DNA of 64,000 bases from Laburnicola sp. R22_1 (Eukaryota > Ascomycota > Dothideomycetes > Pleosporales > Didymosphaeriaceae). The stretch is from contig JACONQ010000009.1 in NCBI GenBank assembly GCA_014281115.1, positions 2,356,001 to 2,420,000 on the forward strand. Direction: 5' to 3'. Below, piece by piece: positions 1-11,187 of this stretch. The translations under genes were made by a program, and so were the position numbers. Every line of letters starts with the position of its first letter. Position 1 is the stretch's first letter. The notes beneath the pieces are model-generated. The model worked only from the letters and a program-made list of their open reading frames with translations, did not search any database and was not told the origin of the DNA.

Positions 1-2150
1 TGTCGCAACAAATGTACACAACAATGGCGTTAAATTAGGTACGTATCTGTGCCAGCATTTGTCGAACGGCGCGCGTAAGGGTGGCTTTTGTCTTGTTGCG
101 AAGAGTCTTGCCTAAATAATATCGTGCGTATTAACAAACAGTGTGTAACAGCCACTTGTCCCTATTATAGCAAGCTTCACTAGTCTTTCATAGTTATATA
201 AGGTTAATACCAATTTGTTTAAAGGGCTGGGTTGTAGGCTCGCGTTAAGGGCGTTGACTAATAATCTTTAAGAGCTTAGAGTTAATACACTCCTTTCACT
301 CCTTCAATAGCGGAGCTCTAGGCCTAGTAGTAAGCTTAATACTATCTACTGCCTGCTTTAGGTGTTTAATCGCGCGTTGTCCTATGTAAGCTAGCATCTA
401 ATGCGCTTTTGTAGGTGTAACTTGCAGAGGCTTTTGCTCTACTTAGCTTAGCTTAATTGTTGTTAATTGAATAGCGAACGTGTATAACTCTGATGCGTCT
501 AGGCGTTGTGTCTTGTTAGAGTCTATAATCTAATGTCCTCCTTGCTCGTTAAGTGTATAGAAGACGTCTAATAGAGCATTTCTTAGGTAGAGATAATTGC
601 GTCTAGAGTCAAACTCAAGGCCAATGGTTTGACATCGCGAGAGGGATACAACTAATATAAAGAATGTAGGAATTAGCGCAACCTAGGTAATTATCATTTA
701 GCGCTTTCTAGTTGGGGTATCTATAATTAGTTTAACGTTTCCCTACTTATGAATCTGCAGGGCCTGTGTGCCTACTAGTAGGATATTATCTAAGTGCCCG
801 TCTCTAATCTTCTCCCAAGTCTTTAGTCAATGGTTTGTAACGTGAAGATTAGATCCTGGATTAAGAATCCACTTGTTGATTAGTGGTGGAGACTGCTGAA
901 CGGCAGTAGTAACTAATGGGGTAACAACCTTAGTAGCGTCTTGACTGCCTAGCTAGTGCTTAACTGCTCCTATTGAGTTTTGAGCGTTTAATGGAGGATG
1001 CCCTATATTAGCTAAGAAGTCGTTCTTTGCCAATAGAGTCTTAGTAGCATCTACCACCTTCTTTTTAACTCTTTTCTTAATTGCGAATAGGGCTGCACTT
1101 AAAGGGTTGCCTTTGCCAAGGTTCTTAACTCTGTTAAACTTGGTTAAGACAGTTGGGTTAGGCCTCTATCTAGTAGGTTGAAGAGAAGGCACTACATAGC
1201 AGCACTGCTTAAATAAGTACTGCTTACTATAGATGCAGGTGACTGTACGTTTCTGGGTGTTGGTGGTGGTATTTAGCTGGCCTAGAACCGCGTATGTTTT
1301 TAGTGCTAACGCAATAGGATTTATAGTGCGTCTAAAGTGTTAATAGTTCTCCACTAGTTCCACTGGACTTATGTAAGGCGTTCTGTTTATCTCAGCTCGC
1401 GTAATCTCCTGGATCTCGTGCGTAACAAAGGACTCGTTAATGCCCCGAATTTCTCGAAGAAAGTCTTGTTGGGCTCGGTAGTCCTGGACTTTAGGCAGAT
1501 TTAGCTTGATTATGTCACGAAGGATGGTGATATAGCTCTTATACTAAGCATCTATCTTCTGTTGTTGCGGAATCTTCTTGATCTTGTTGTACTGGTTAAG
1601 TAACTCGTATTTGCGCTCTGCTACTGATATGTAGAATATCTTCTTAAGTTGCGTGAGTTGTTTGTAGGGTGTATTGGCATCCTTAATAATAGGGATGTGC
1701 CTACTGGAGATTGTCCTTGCAATCTCGCGCGTTAGGTTGTTGAGAGCGTTGTCCTTCTTCTGCCAGGTAGCTAACTTTGTTGCATAGAATCCGTGCTAGA
1801 AGGTGTAGTCTTCTTGTTTAGGTTTCGTGAGTTTGTTGGGCTTAATATTATTGTCGCACTAGACAGTGCTTAAAGAGCTACTGGGCATGTTGTTGCCCTT
1901 CTTGAATAAGCGTAGTAGTCGCTCCTTTGGTTTTTTATTGTAGATTGTCTTGACAGTGTCTACTGTCAAGTCTGGGGTATAATAGCCCCAGATCTTATAG
2001 GCTTTGGCGGTCCTCTTTTGTAAGAAGATCTACTTTAACCAGTTACTTGGCTTGTTAAGGATAATTGTTTCCTTAACAATTAGCTTGTCCTCTTTGTTGC
2101 TTATTGTGGCAAACTAGAGCTTGTCGAGTTGATCTCTGTTGTGGAAAGCG
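1..2150 (-). pseudogene. Copia Gag-protease-integrase (partial), decayed
   Basis: The minus-strand reading is nearly continuous once TAG is read as former CAG or TGG. Gag occupies roughly 1000-2150, with a weak cysteine-rich segment near 1190-1240. The protease signature (NPGSNLHV, from an ancestral D-S/T-G type site) is near 830-880. The pre-integrase region and first integrase residues are near 200-560. The catalytic Asp position reads Asn, so the copy would be inactive even without its stops. Retrotransposon identity rests on domain order and the protease and pre-integrase motifs. Confidence 0.72.
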
Positions 2151-2390
2151 CGTGTGTAGTAAGTAGGTAGAGTGTGAACTGCAGTCGAATTAAGCGTAGG
2201 CTGGGCTCATAACTATTAGTGGAAGAATGAGAGACTGAGTTGATTGTAACAAGCTAACCAGAGGATCCCTTAAGTACGAGGATTGTAGTTAGCAGCTAGT
2301 CTACATAAGGTTGGTAGTATCATGTGACAGTGTGGAATGCGATACCACCTACACTAACATCATAGTAAGCAGATAATTCATGTACCGACA
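1..2390 (-). mobile_element. Ty1/Copia LTR retrotransposon fragment (Copia-0), RIP-decayed
   Basis: Read on the minus strand, this stretch gives Gag, then an aspartic protease, then the start of integrase, with many in-frame TAG codons. It runs off the left window edge, so reverse transcriptase is not seen. The 5' LTR may be about 2220-2390 (TG...CA ends), since a primer-site-like segment (GTTATGAGCCC on the minus strand) lies just inside it. No second LTR is in view, so this boundary is a guess. The stops and the TA-rich composition point to RIP. Confidence 0.8.
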
Positions 2391-2904
2391 CACTTTATCT
2401 CGAGAATATCATGTTTCTAGAAATGTTGAAAGTGCTGGTAGCACAGAAGGGACGGGATGGGGCCGCCATGGTTCAACAATTTGGACCGTAAAACTATACC
2501 AATTATGATGTCGACGCGAAAGCTGAAGAAAATGAGTTCAGCTTGGTCTGTTCATTCGTCTCGCTTTCCAACTCGTGTTTCTCTGCAATAGTGCGCAGTC
2601 CTGAATGCGCATATCGCCCCCGAATCTGTGGCAGGTACGCTGGCACTAGCGCATGTGGCGATCACAATACAGTGTATGGACACCTTCACATGAATAGATA
2701 TCTAGATAGCTTATACACCACATCCAGGCGTACTCCATAACTTCCTGTGACACAATCTCAATTCGAATACATACCCCAGGATAAGTAACACCATGACCAA
2801 CTGTACTCAAACTTTGGTCCTGTGGAACAACAGCCATTGGCAACAAAGAACAATTCCCCCGCCACATGTATCCTCAATCACAAGATGCGACCCTCAGTCT
2901 CCAT
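2391..2904. other. Intergenic stretch between Copia-0 and the SDR pseudogene
   Basis: Balanced base composition returns here, so this is host DNA. The short open frames look like chance: none shows a recognisable domain, splice pattern or codon bias. I see no gene. Confidence 0.5.
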
Positions 2905-3925
2905 CTACTTTGCAAAAGGCCACCCCTCATATCCCAACGTCAATATCGCACTGCCCTGTATCTCTTCGGCTTTCGCACACAACTCATCCACATCCCAATT
3001 CGCCCACACCATCTTCCCTGCAAAAACTTCGTCTTCGGCTGCGTGAGCCGCACCAGAAAGTGCGCCGGAAGTTTTGCTACAATTCCACTTAGTCACACTA
3101 CCCCTACGTGCGGCGACCTACGGAGCAACTTACCCGTATCCATCGGCAGCTGATCTGCCTTCCCACCTCCAGCCCTAAACATCCTCGTATAAATCAACCC
3201 CGGATGCAAGGAACACACGAAGAGCTCTGGATTCTCAGCCGCGAGGAACTCTAGCACCTTCACCTGCGCGAACTTGGACGAAATGTATGCAGAGAGGTTG
3301 GGCAGGGAGGCTGGAGACTGGAGGCTGGGCCATAGCGCCAGAGGCGAGCCCGTATGGAGCAGCGTTCTTGTTTGCGGCTGGAAGGAAGGCTTGGGCGGCG
3401 ATGACTACGGATTTCACATTGACCTTGGAGCTTGTTAGAGGTGCTATGTATCTCGCAGATGGGAACTGACCTCGTAGTCTTCCCACCATTTATCTAGCGG
3501 CATTTGGGTCAGAGGCGCTGGCGTAGAGACGTTCCCCGCATTGAGGATTAACACGTCCCAGGCTCCTACTGTTGCGGCAATCTTCTTGATTGCACTTTCG
3601 TCAGTCACGGAGCAGGGGAATACGGAAACTGTTTCTGGCTTGACTGGGAGTGAGGACTTGGTCTCACCGAGGGTCGATTCGGTGCGGCCGATTAATACTA
3701 GATGCTTCGCTCCGGCTTCTGCGAATGCATTGGCGGTCTCGCGACCGATGCCGCTGCCCTAGAAAAGTATGAGCGCGGTGGGGTTCAGCGGGTGGGTTGG
3801 TGACGTACTGCACCTGTGATGATGACTGTTTTTCCCGACCGGCTGTGCTCTGGTTTCTTGGGGTCTATGGCCGCGTAGGTGTCGTTGTGCCATGTGGCTG
3901 TGAGGGCAGGCATTGGGGCTTGCAT
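2905..3925 (-). pseudogene. Short-chain dehydrogenase/reductase, two frameshifts
   Basis: Four exons can be drawn on the minus strand: 3925-3809, 3758-3471, 3423-3134 and 3076-2905, with GT-AG introns of 47-57 nt. The product is a classical NAD(P)-dependent short-chain dehydrogenase: cofactor motif TGAGSGIG across intron 1, LNAGN in exon 2, and catalytic SAYISSK in exon 3. The C-terminus has the VWANWDVDEL block common in fungal members. Two breaks are visible. One lies at about 3300-3350 beside an imperfect tandem repeat (GGAGGCTGGAGACTGGAGGCTG). The other is a one-base loss near 3013-3022, between FLQG and MVWANWD. Summed exon length is still a multiple of three, so the shifts cancel and about 90 residues are read out of frame. 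No RIP-type stops are seen. Substrate unknown. Confidence 0.75.
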
Positions 3926-4583
3926 GTTGAGTGTATGGTGGAAGAAAATCTCGGAAGTTTGGGGGCAAGTAATAGATTATTTGCCAGTAGCAAGATAGGC
4001 TTGATAACAGCGATGTAAATGCGTGGTCGATGCTTTTATATCGAAGCGTAACCTTTGCCGCCGCGGAACCCTCGTATAAGTTTACAAATCATGGCTTCAA
4101 CAGCCTTGTTATTAGGAACTCTATTCATCCACTGTGAGGTGCAGGGTATTGCAGTGCATGGCACGTAGACTATGTTAGGCCGGAGCTCGATTTCGAATGT
4201 CTTCGAGATATTCCTACATCGCTCTAGTAATCAGTTCTGCATCTCAGGCGAGAGACTAGTGCTGTCTACCTACGGACTGCAAAGCTCCATGATAGTCGCC
4301 CAAAAGCCAACAGCAACCACATGAAGGTCTTGAGAGCACGTGACAGCCAGTTCATGATTGGCGGTCCGGGACGAGCATGGCGCTTGGCATTATGGCCGTA
4401 CAGTATGCCCAGAAAAATGAGCTACTGGTGCGATGTGATGCCGAGACCTTTTGTAAGCACTACTAAGTCTAATTTGACTCGCCTACGTGCTGCATGTACA
4501 ACTCACCAGAAACCAGGTATAATGGAAACGCAATTCATGGCCGCATCGAAATCTTTCCGCTGGATCCAAACAGGACACTTGAA
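3926..4583. other. Intergenic between divergently placed SDR start and HET stop
   Basis: Host-like composition. It would hold the SDR promoter and the HET gene's 3' region. Small open frames (such as 4321-4611) lack any family signal and partly overlap the HET tail. No gene is supported. Confidence 0.5.
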
Positions 4584-6497
4584 TCACCCCAGCTTGATCG
4601 TTTGCACCTGAGCACCGACCGCACTCCAACGACGCTTCGACACCATTCCCAGCCCTTTTCTATACGCAATACCATTCTCTCTTTCAATACAAAGCACGTT
4701 GTAAAAACTGAGATCTTCAGGAGCTATTGATGGGCTGAAAGAACCATTGCCAATTTGCTCTTGTGACTCAATGTAATAATCAAGTGAAGCATACTCGCCC
4801 GCCCGCCCTACGTCGACCAATTGACCCTCTGATATCGCAACTAACTCACAAGGACGGCCTTCGTACGTTTCTAAGTCAGAGTGCTCGTGGAGTTCAAGTG
4901 AGCCGATGGCTACTCCTTGGCACATGAGCAAGTAGACTCCGGGCAGCTGGTGCGCGAATGATGCGTTCAGACACGAGCCAATCAAAACCGTCGAAATTGG
5001 TGCAGTACATAGCAAAAGAGATGGCGGTGATGTTGGGACAATATGCTGAAACTGACCCACAGCGGGCAGTGGGAATGCGTATCGAGAACCAGACTTGGTG
5101 AAATCAGCGGCGGTGAAAAAGTCGCCTTCGGGATGAGAGTGTCTTCTCCATCCAGTAGGTACAGCGTCGTCGGCGGCATACCTCAGGGCCTGGTATTTGT
5201 AAAAGCCGTTGAAACCAGTGCCATTGGTTGAGAAGTCGCCCTCAGACGTGGAACTCCATGTTGCGAGCGGCTTCAGTGGCGCTATGGCAACCCAGTCTGT
5301 GTAGGTACCCGACCTCCGATACACGCCTGCATGGAAGGGATGCCACGCCGAAAGACACTTTACACCCGCATATCCCTTCCATCCTGTCCAAGACCAGCTC
5401 GGCTCTCCGGGTCGTCGTTTCAAGAATGATCTCGGTTGCCATAGTAGGGCGATATCGAAAAAGAACACTGGAAGACCACGGAGCAGTCCACCAGGAAATG
5501 TAGCCGCCATGATTTCTGTGGCACCAGCCAACGCCCGACCAATGTCTTCTTCGTATGTAAGGTTACGCGAAGAATAGTTTTCGATAATCATGCCCCAACG
5601 TCCAAGAGAAGGCTTGTCAGGAATGAGCGATAACATGCCCAAGGGAACCCCGAGATGTTGGCGTTCACGAGCCCAGACGGAAGCGCTACTTTCTCCGTAG
5701 ATAAAACGACCGCAAATCCACGACACGACCGTATTGAACACCAATAGGCGGCGCGAGAACAGTGCCTCCTGGAACGTCCAACCGCGCGAGGCCCATGGTG
5801 AATCCCATGGAAACTCGCTGCTCTTAGATATTTCCTGTAGCGACACTTCTCGTTCTTGCGAAGGCCCTCCAACCCCGCGAAGTCCGTGGTTCGCATTTTC
5901 GCCATCAGCCGCCACAATGGTGAATTCGGCACTAGCGTAGATGCGCGCCATTGCTTTCAGCATCTTGTCAAACTCCGTCTTCTCTCCATCTTGCACAATG
6001 CAAAGACAGTCAACCCAAAGGTACCGCTCATCCGATACCTTCACAACGTGCATGGCATCGTGAATTGTACCTGGCAGAGCCGAAGTGTAAGGCTCCCTAA
6101 AGAACACCCCTGGCTTCTTGAGGGCCTCAAAATTGTTCGTTTTTGCTTTCAAGGTCTGAACATTACCCCAGACATATGATAGAGCTACGAACGGCGTGGA
6201 CACTGGAAGTGTTACCACACAACCCGCGACTACGTCGACAAGATTGAGGTAGGCAAATTGTTGTGCTAAAGCTTCGGAGTATCGATCGTTACAACACTCG
6301 CCATGGGTCTCTTCGCACGTTTTGCGCCAACTCCTAACCTTATTGAAGTCAATTGTCTCGGGCACCGTCCTCATATCCATTTTCCCCCTGTAGTCTTGGC
6401 AGTATATGTTGGTGCACTGCTTATTTCTGAGCTTACAGACTGCAACCAGGGCTGAAAATTTGTCTTGATATCGGTAGTGGCACATAGCTTTTCGCAT
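4584..6497 (-). CDS. HET-domain (heterokaryon incompatibility) protein, probably the 3' exon of a split gene
   Basis: The frame is open for 637 codons. HET landmarks are clear: FVALSYVWGN at about residues 103-112, LPGTIHDAM near 141, YLWVDCLCIVQDG at 159-171 and WASRGWTFQEAL near 235. HET proteins act in non-self recognition in filamentous ascomycetes and can trigger compartment cell death. The first Met (6497) is doubtful because its leader reads as the tail of another frame. A better model splices a 49 nt intron (6436-6388, GTAAGC...CTACAG), entering this frame just before Met40 (6380). That joins the HET exon to the open frame 6610-6437 and, across the transposon nest, to the Zn2Cys6 exon at 15068-15442. 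Without that 5' part, an orphan ORF starting at 6380 could still be made, but its promoter would be missing or TE-derived. Confidence 0.88.
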   Translation of the reverse strand: MRKAMCHYRYQDKFSALVAVCKLRNKQCTNIYCQDYRGKMDMRTVPETIDFNKVRSWRKTCEETHGECCNDRYSEALAQQFAYLNLVDVVAGCVVTLPVSTPFVALSYVWGNVQTLKAKTNNFEALKKPGVFFREPYTSALPGTIHDAMHVVKVSDERYLWVDCLCIVQDGEKTEFDKMLKAMARIYASAEFTIVAADGENANHGLRGVGGPSQEREVSLQEISKSSEFPWDSPWASRGWTFQEALFSRRLLVFNTVVSWICGRFIYGESSASVWARERQHLGVPLGMLSLIPDKPSLGRWGMIIENYSSRNLTYEEDIGRALAGATEIMAATFPGGLLRGLPVFFFDIALLWQPRSFLKRRPGEPSWSWTGWKGYAGVKCLSAWHPFHAGVYRRSGTYTDWVAIAPLKPLATWSSTSEGDFSTNGTGFNGFYKYQALRYAADDAVPTGWRRHSHPEGDFFTAADFTKSGSRYAFPLPAVGQFQHIVPTSPPSLLLCTAPISTVLIGSCLNASFAHQLPGVYLLMCQGVAIGSLELHEHSDLETYEGRPCELVAISEGQLVDVGRAGEYASLDYYIESQEQIGNGSFSPSIAPEDLSFYNVLCIERENGIAYRKGLGMVSKRRWSAVGAQVQTIKLG

Positions 6498-6610
6498 ACT
6501 TGGGAGGGCGATTATTGTCAGCTGGTAGTTCGTGGCCCTTCTCTAGTGAAACATTCTTTTCGTTCCAGCGAGATATTTCTGAAGTTGCGCTGGCGCTCCT
6601 TTTGGCGTCA
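6437..6610 (-). pseudogene. Middle exon fragment of the split Zn2Cys6-HET gene
   Basis: Minus-strand frame beginning at the A1 insertion point and running YDAKRSASATSEISRW to PGCSL. If one TA is kept and the TE nest removed, it continues in frame from the Zn2Cys6 exon (GTC TA + TGACGCC). A GTAAGC donor at 6436 and a CTACAG acceptor at 6388 would join it in frame to the HET exon. Without splicing it ends at a TAA about 6435. The sequence is low-complexity linker with no domain. Confidence 0.6.
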
Positions 6611-8714
6611 TACCGTGTCCGTGCGCGTAATGCCCGGATTCGCGTAATGCCCGCGCAACACCAAAACACCCTAACTTCAGCACGCGATAACTCCACCATT
6701 ATGGATCCATATCAGGCTGCGATTGATAAGATAGAATCGCGAGAACCAGGAGAAGATTTTTTATATACAGAAGTTGCTGCTAGGCATGGGCTTGAACGAT
6801 CTACGTTGGGTCGAAGGCATCGAGGGGTAACGCGCCCCAGGCAGGTCAAGAATATCAACCAGCTGAAACTCAACCTACAGCAAGAGCAGGAGCTCGTACA
6901 ATATATCAAAGGACTTATAGAGAGACATATACCTCCCACTAGAGAGATGATATAGAACTTCGCCTCTACTATAGCAAAGGAGCCAGTCAGCGAGAGCTAG
7001 GTTACCCACTTTATCAACTAACACAGCATTTAGCTTATCTTGCAATAGATAGTTAGCATAGACAGCAATCGCCACAAAGCTAATTTAGAGGATAAATATC
7101 GCCTCTATTTCAACCTCCTACACAGCAAGATCGATTAGTATCAGATAGATCCTTGTTATATCTACAATATGGACGAAAAAGGCTTCCTAATTGGTATCGT
7201 GGGTAGATTAAAACAGATATTTAGCAGACGAATGTGGGAGAAGAAGGAGGTTAGGGCATCGCTCTAGAATGGCAATCGCGCATGGATTACGCTCCTAACA
7301 TGTATCTGCGCTAATAGATCAGCTCTGCCGCTAAGCCTCATCTATAAGGCTGCAAACAAGGGCATCCAATTAAGCTAGGTAGAGGATATTAAGGCAGGAG
7401 AACAAGAAGTCTTTATCACCTTATCACCCTCTAGCTGGACGAACAACAATATTAGGCTTGCCTAGCTTAAACAGGTATTTGATTGCTGCACAAAAGAGAA
7501 GACCTGCCAATTATATCAACTCTTAATTGTAGATGGCTATAGATCCTACATCACTATGGACTTTATTGACTACTGTGATCAGCATAGGATCCTCCTTGCT
7601 ATCCTGCCTCCTTATTCAACTTATACGCTTTAGCCTCTTAATGTTGCGATGTTTAAGCCTCTATTAATAGCCTACTCAGCAGAGCTATCAAGATATCTCC
7701 ATAGAAGCCAGGGCCTAGTTTCTATCACCAAAGGCGACTTCTTCCCCCTATTCTGGAACGCGTGGAAGGTCTCCTTTAAGGAATCAACTATCCTGAGCTC
7801 TTTTAGAGCCACAGGTATATCGCCACCTAATCCTAATCCTATCCTTAATAGGTTCACCCAGGATCAAGAATTAGGCAATAGCTCCTCATCAGGGCTTAGT
7901 GATTATGATTAGAGAAAGATGGATAGGCTTGTACGCTCCGCAGTGAGTGATCAAAGTAGCAAGGATACACAAAAGCTTCGTCAATCACTCCACCACCTAT
8001 CTGTTGAAAATGAGCTGCTTAAGCATAACAACAATAGGCTTAGGCAGGCGCTATCTATTAAGAAGAAGCGTAAGAAGAAGAGCAAAGCTCTAGACCTTTA
8101 ACAGCGCCAGGATTATCATAGTAGGGCTATCTTATAGTCACCAAGGAAAGTAAGGGAGGCACGTGTTCGTTAATCAATTAAGGAGCAGGAGGATAAGCAG
8201 CAGCAGCTTTAAAAAGCAGCGACAGCAGAGCTAAAGAAGGCAGCTAAGCTATATAAGGAGAAAATCCAGCAGGAGAAGCGTGTTGCGCGAGAAGTAGCTA
8301 GGGAGGCAAAGGAGAAAGAGAGGGCTGAAAAGGCAGCTCAGCGCGCTGCCTAGAAGTCTGCCCGCAACGCTGAAAAAGCTCTACAACTATCCTAAAAGGG
8401 TAAGAGAAAGGCCTCTTAGCTAGCTCTACAGAGCAAAAAGCGTCAGAAACGTGTTGTTAATGCTCAAGATAATAGGGAGGCCTCAGAGGGCGCATCTGCT
8501 GCCCCAACCAGATCTACACGCCGCGGCCGCAACATCAAGCTTCCTAATAGATATAGATAGTGCAAATTGATCGCAAGCATCAATATAGTGCTACTCTAGA
8601 AAATCTCGTGATAATATTGATTGTGGGTGGTTCTATTGCCTGATCGCTGATAGAGCGCTTCTGGTGTTGCGCGGGCATTACGCGAATCCGGGCATTACGC
8701 GCACGGACACGGTA
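6611..8714 (+). mobile_element. pogo/Fot1-type DNA transposon A, copy 1 (A1)
   Basis: A 2104 bp element bounded by TA on both sides, with inverted ends starting CCGTGTCCGTGCGCG and matching at least 50 bp. Each end carries GCGTAATGCCCG twice, 17 bp apart. The right-hand TA (8713-8714) is also the left TA of element B, so A1 sits exactly at B's edge. It resembles the Molly/Pixie type of dothideomycete pogo elements in size and layout; that comparison is from memory and not searched. Confidence 0.92.
6701..8560 (+). pseudogene. pogo-family DDE transposase (A1), RIP stops
   Basis: Reading frame of 620 codons from ATG at 6701, broken by TAG codons. The N-terminal psq-type helix-turn-helix (AARHGLERSTLGRRHRG) is followed by a CENP-B/Tc5-like segment (PPTREMI). 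The DDE core is visible as YNMDEKGF and LIVDGYRSYITMDF, then PPYSTYTL-PLNVAMFKPL. The C-terminal third is lysine/glutamate-rich coiled coil near 8040-8400. The product would cut and paste the element at TA sites. Copy A2 is the same protein with more C-to-T changes. Confidence 0.88.
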
Positions 8715-9083
8715 CCGTGGGTCACCACCTCGTGCACGGTCCCACCTCGTGCACGGCCAACACCAAATCTCCCGCACTTTCAGAATCGCTTTACACCACC
8801 AATATACACCCAATGGAGGCTGCCCTAGAGTTGTTCAAATCGCTGAAGCTTGGAGAGAAGCCTAATTACTGTGTCCGTGCACTCAACGCCCGGATTCAGT
8901 CAACGCCCCGCTGAACACCATAGCAGCTTAACTAAAATAAGGCTGCAGAGCCACACAAAATCGCTATTATTACGAGATTTTGTAGTAGAGTACTATTTTG
9001 ATGCTTGCGATTCACCTGTGCTACTTATATTTACTTAGAAGCTTAACGTTGCGGCCGTGCCGCGTGGTCTTGGGTGGAGCTAC

Positions 9084-11187
9084 TACCGTGTCCGTGCGCG
9101 TAATGCCCGGATTCGCGTAATGCCCGCGCAACACCAAAACACCCTAACTTCAGCACGCGATAACTCCACCATTATGGATCCATATCAGGCTGCGATTGAT
9201 GAGATAGAATCGCGAGAACTAGGAGAAGATTTTTTATATATAGAAGTTGCTGCTAGGCATGGGCTTGAACGATCTACGTTGGGTTAAAGGCATCGAGGGG
9301 TAACGCGCCCTAGGCAGGTCAAGAATATCAACTAGCTGAAACTTAACCTACAGCAAGAGCAGGAGCTCGTACAATATATTAAAGGACTCACAGAGAGACA
9401 TATACCTCCCACTTAAGAGATAATACAGAACTTCGCCTCTACTATAGCAAAGGAGCCAGTTAGCGAGAGCTGGGTTACCCGCTTTATCAACTAACACAGC
9501 ATTTAGCTTATCTTGTAATAGATAGTTAGTATGGATAGCAATCGCCACAAAGCTAATTTAGAGGATAAATATTGCCTCTATTTTAACCTCCTACATAGCA
9601 AGATTAATTAGTATTAGATAGATCCTCGTTATATCTACAATATGGACGAAAAAGGCTTTCTGATCGGTATTGTGGGTAGATCAAAACAAATATTCAGCAG
9701 ACAAATGTGGGAGAAGAAGGAGGTTAGGGCATCGCTCTAGGATGGCAATCGCGCATGGATTACGCTCCTAGCATGTATCTGCGCTAATAGATTAGCTTTG
9801 CCGCCAAGCCTTATCTATAAGGCTGCAAACAAGGGCATCTAATTAAGCTAGGTAGAGGATATTAAGGCAGGAGAATAAGAAGTCTTTATTACCTTATCAC
9901 TTTCTGGCTGGACAAACAACGATATTAGGCTTGCCTGGCTTAAATAGGTATTTGATCGCTGCATAAAAGAGAAGACTCGCTAATTATATTAACTCTTAAT
10001 TGTAGATGGCTATAGATCCTACATTACTATAGACTTTATCGACTACTGTGATTAGCATAGGATCCTCCTTGCTATCCTACCTCCTTATTTAACTTATACG
10101 CTTTAGCCTCTTGACGTTGCAATGTTTAAGCCTCTATTAATAGCCTACTTAGCAGAGCTATTAAGATATCTCTATAAAAGCTAGGGCCTGGTTTCTATTA
10201 CTAAAGGCGACTTCTTTCCCCTATTCTGGAACGCGTGGAAGGTCTTCTTTAAGGAATCAACTATCCTTAGCTCTTTTAGAGCTATAGGCATATCGCCACC
10301 TGATCCTAATCCTATCCTTAATAGGTTTACCCAGGATTAAGAATTAGGCGATAGCTCCTTATTAGGGTTTAGTGATTATAACTAGAGAAAGATGGATAGG
10401 CTTGTACGCTCTGCAGTGAGTAATCAAAGTAGCAAGGATACACAAAAGCTTTGTTAATTACTCCACCACCTATCTGTTGAAAATAAGCTGCTTAAGCATA
10501 ACAACAATAGGCTTAGGCAGGCGCTATCTATTAAGAAGAAGCGTAGGAAGAAGAGCAAAGCTCTAGACCTTCAACAGCGCCAGGATTATTATAGTAGGGC
10601 TATCTTATAGTTACTAAGGAAAGTAAGGGAGGCACGTATTTGTTAATTAATTAAGGAGCAGGAGGATAAGCAGCAGCAGCTTTAAAAAGCAGCGACAGCA
10701 GAGCTGAAGAAGGCAGCTAAGCTATATAAGGAGAAAATCTAGCAGGAGAAGCGTGTTGCGCAAGAAGTAGCTAGGGAGGCAAAGGAGAAAGAGAGGGCTG
10801 AAAAGGCAGCTCAGCGCGCTGCCTAGAAGTCTGCCCGCGACGCTGAAAAAGCTCTACAACTATCCCAAAAGGGTAAGAGAAAGGCCTCTTAGCTAGCTCT
10901 ACAGAGCAGAAAGCGTCAGAAACGTATTATTAATGCTTAAGATAATAGGGAGGCCTTAGAGGGCGTATCTACTTCCCCAACCAGATCTACACATCGCGGC
11001 CGCAACGTTAAGCTTCCTAATAGATATAGATAGTGCAAATTGATCGCAAGCATCGATATAGTGCTACTCTGGAAAATCTCGTGATAATATTGATTGTGGG
11101 TGGTTCTATTGCCTGGTCGCTGATAGAGCGCTTCTGGTGTTGCGCGGGCATTACGCGAATCCGGGCATTACGCGCACGGACACGGTA
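9084..11187 (+). mobile_element. pogo/Fot1-type DNA transposon A, copy 2 (A2)
   Basis: Same length (2104 bp), same inverted ends and same orientation as A1, flanked by TA at 9084 and 11186. It sits inside element C near the end of C's transposase. It differs from A1 mostly by C-to-T and G-to-A changes at CA/TG, and carries more of them. Confidence 0.92.
9174..11033 (+). pseudogene. pogo-family DDE transposase (A2), heavily RIP-mutated
   Basis: Collinear with A1's transposase over 620 codons. Compared with A1, CCAGG has become CTAGG, AACTCAACC has become AACTTAACC and TCGAAGG has become TTAAAGG, adding many stops. The MDEKGF core is still readable. Non-functional. Confidence 0.85.

Noticed and set aside
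6433..6699. 88-codon minus-strand frame crossing the A1 boundary as a gene
   Set aside because: Its first part is transposon end sequence; only the part left of 6611 is host and belongs to the split gene.
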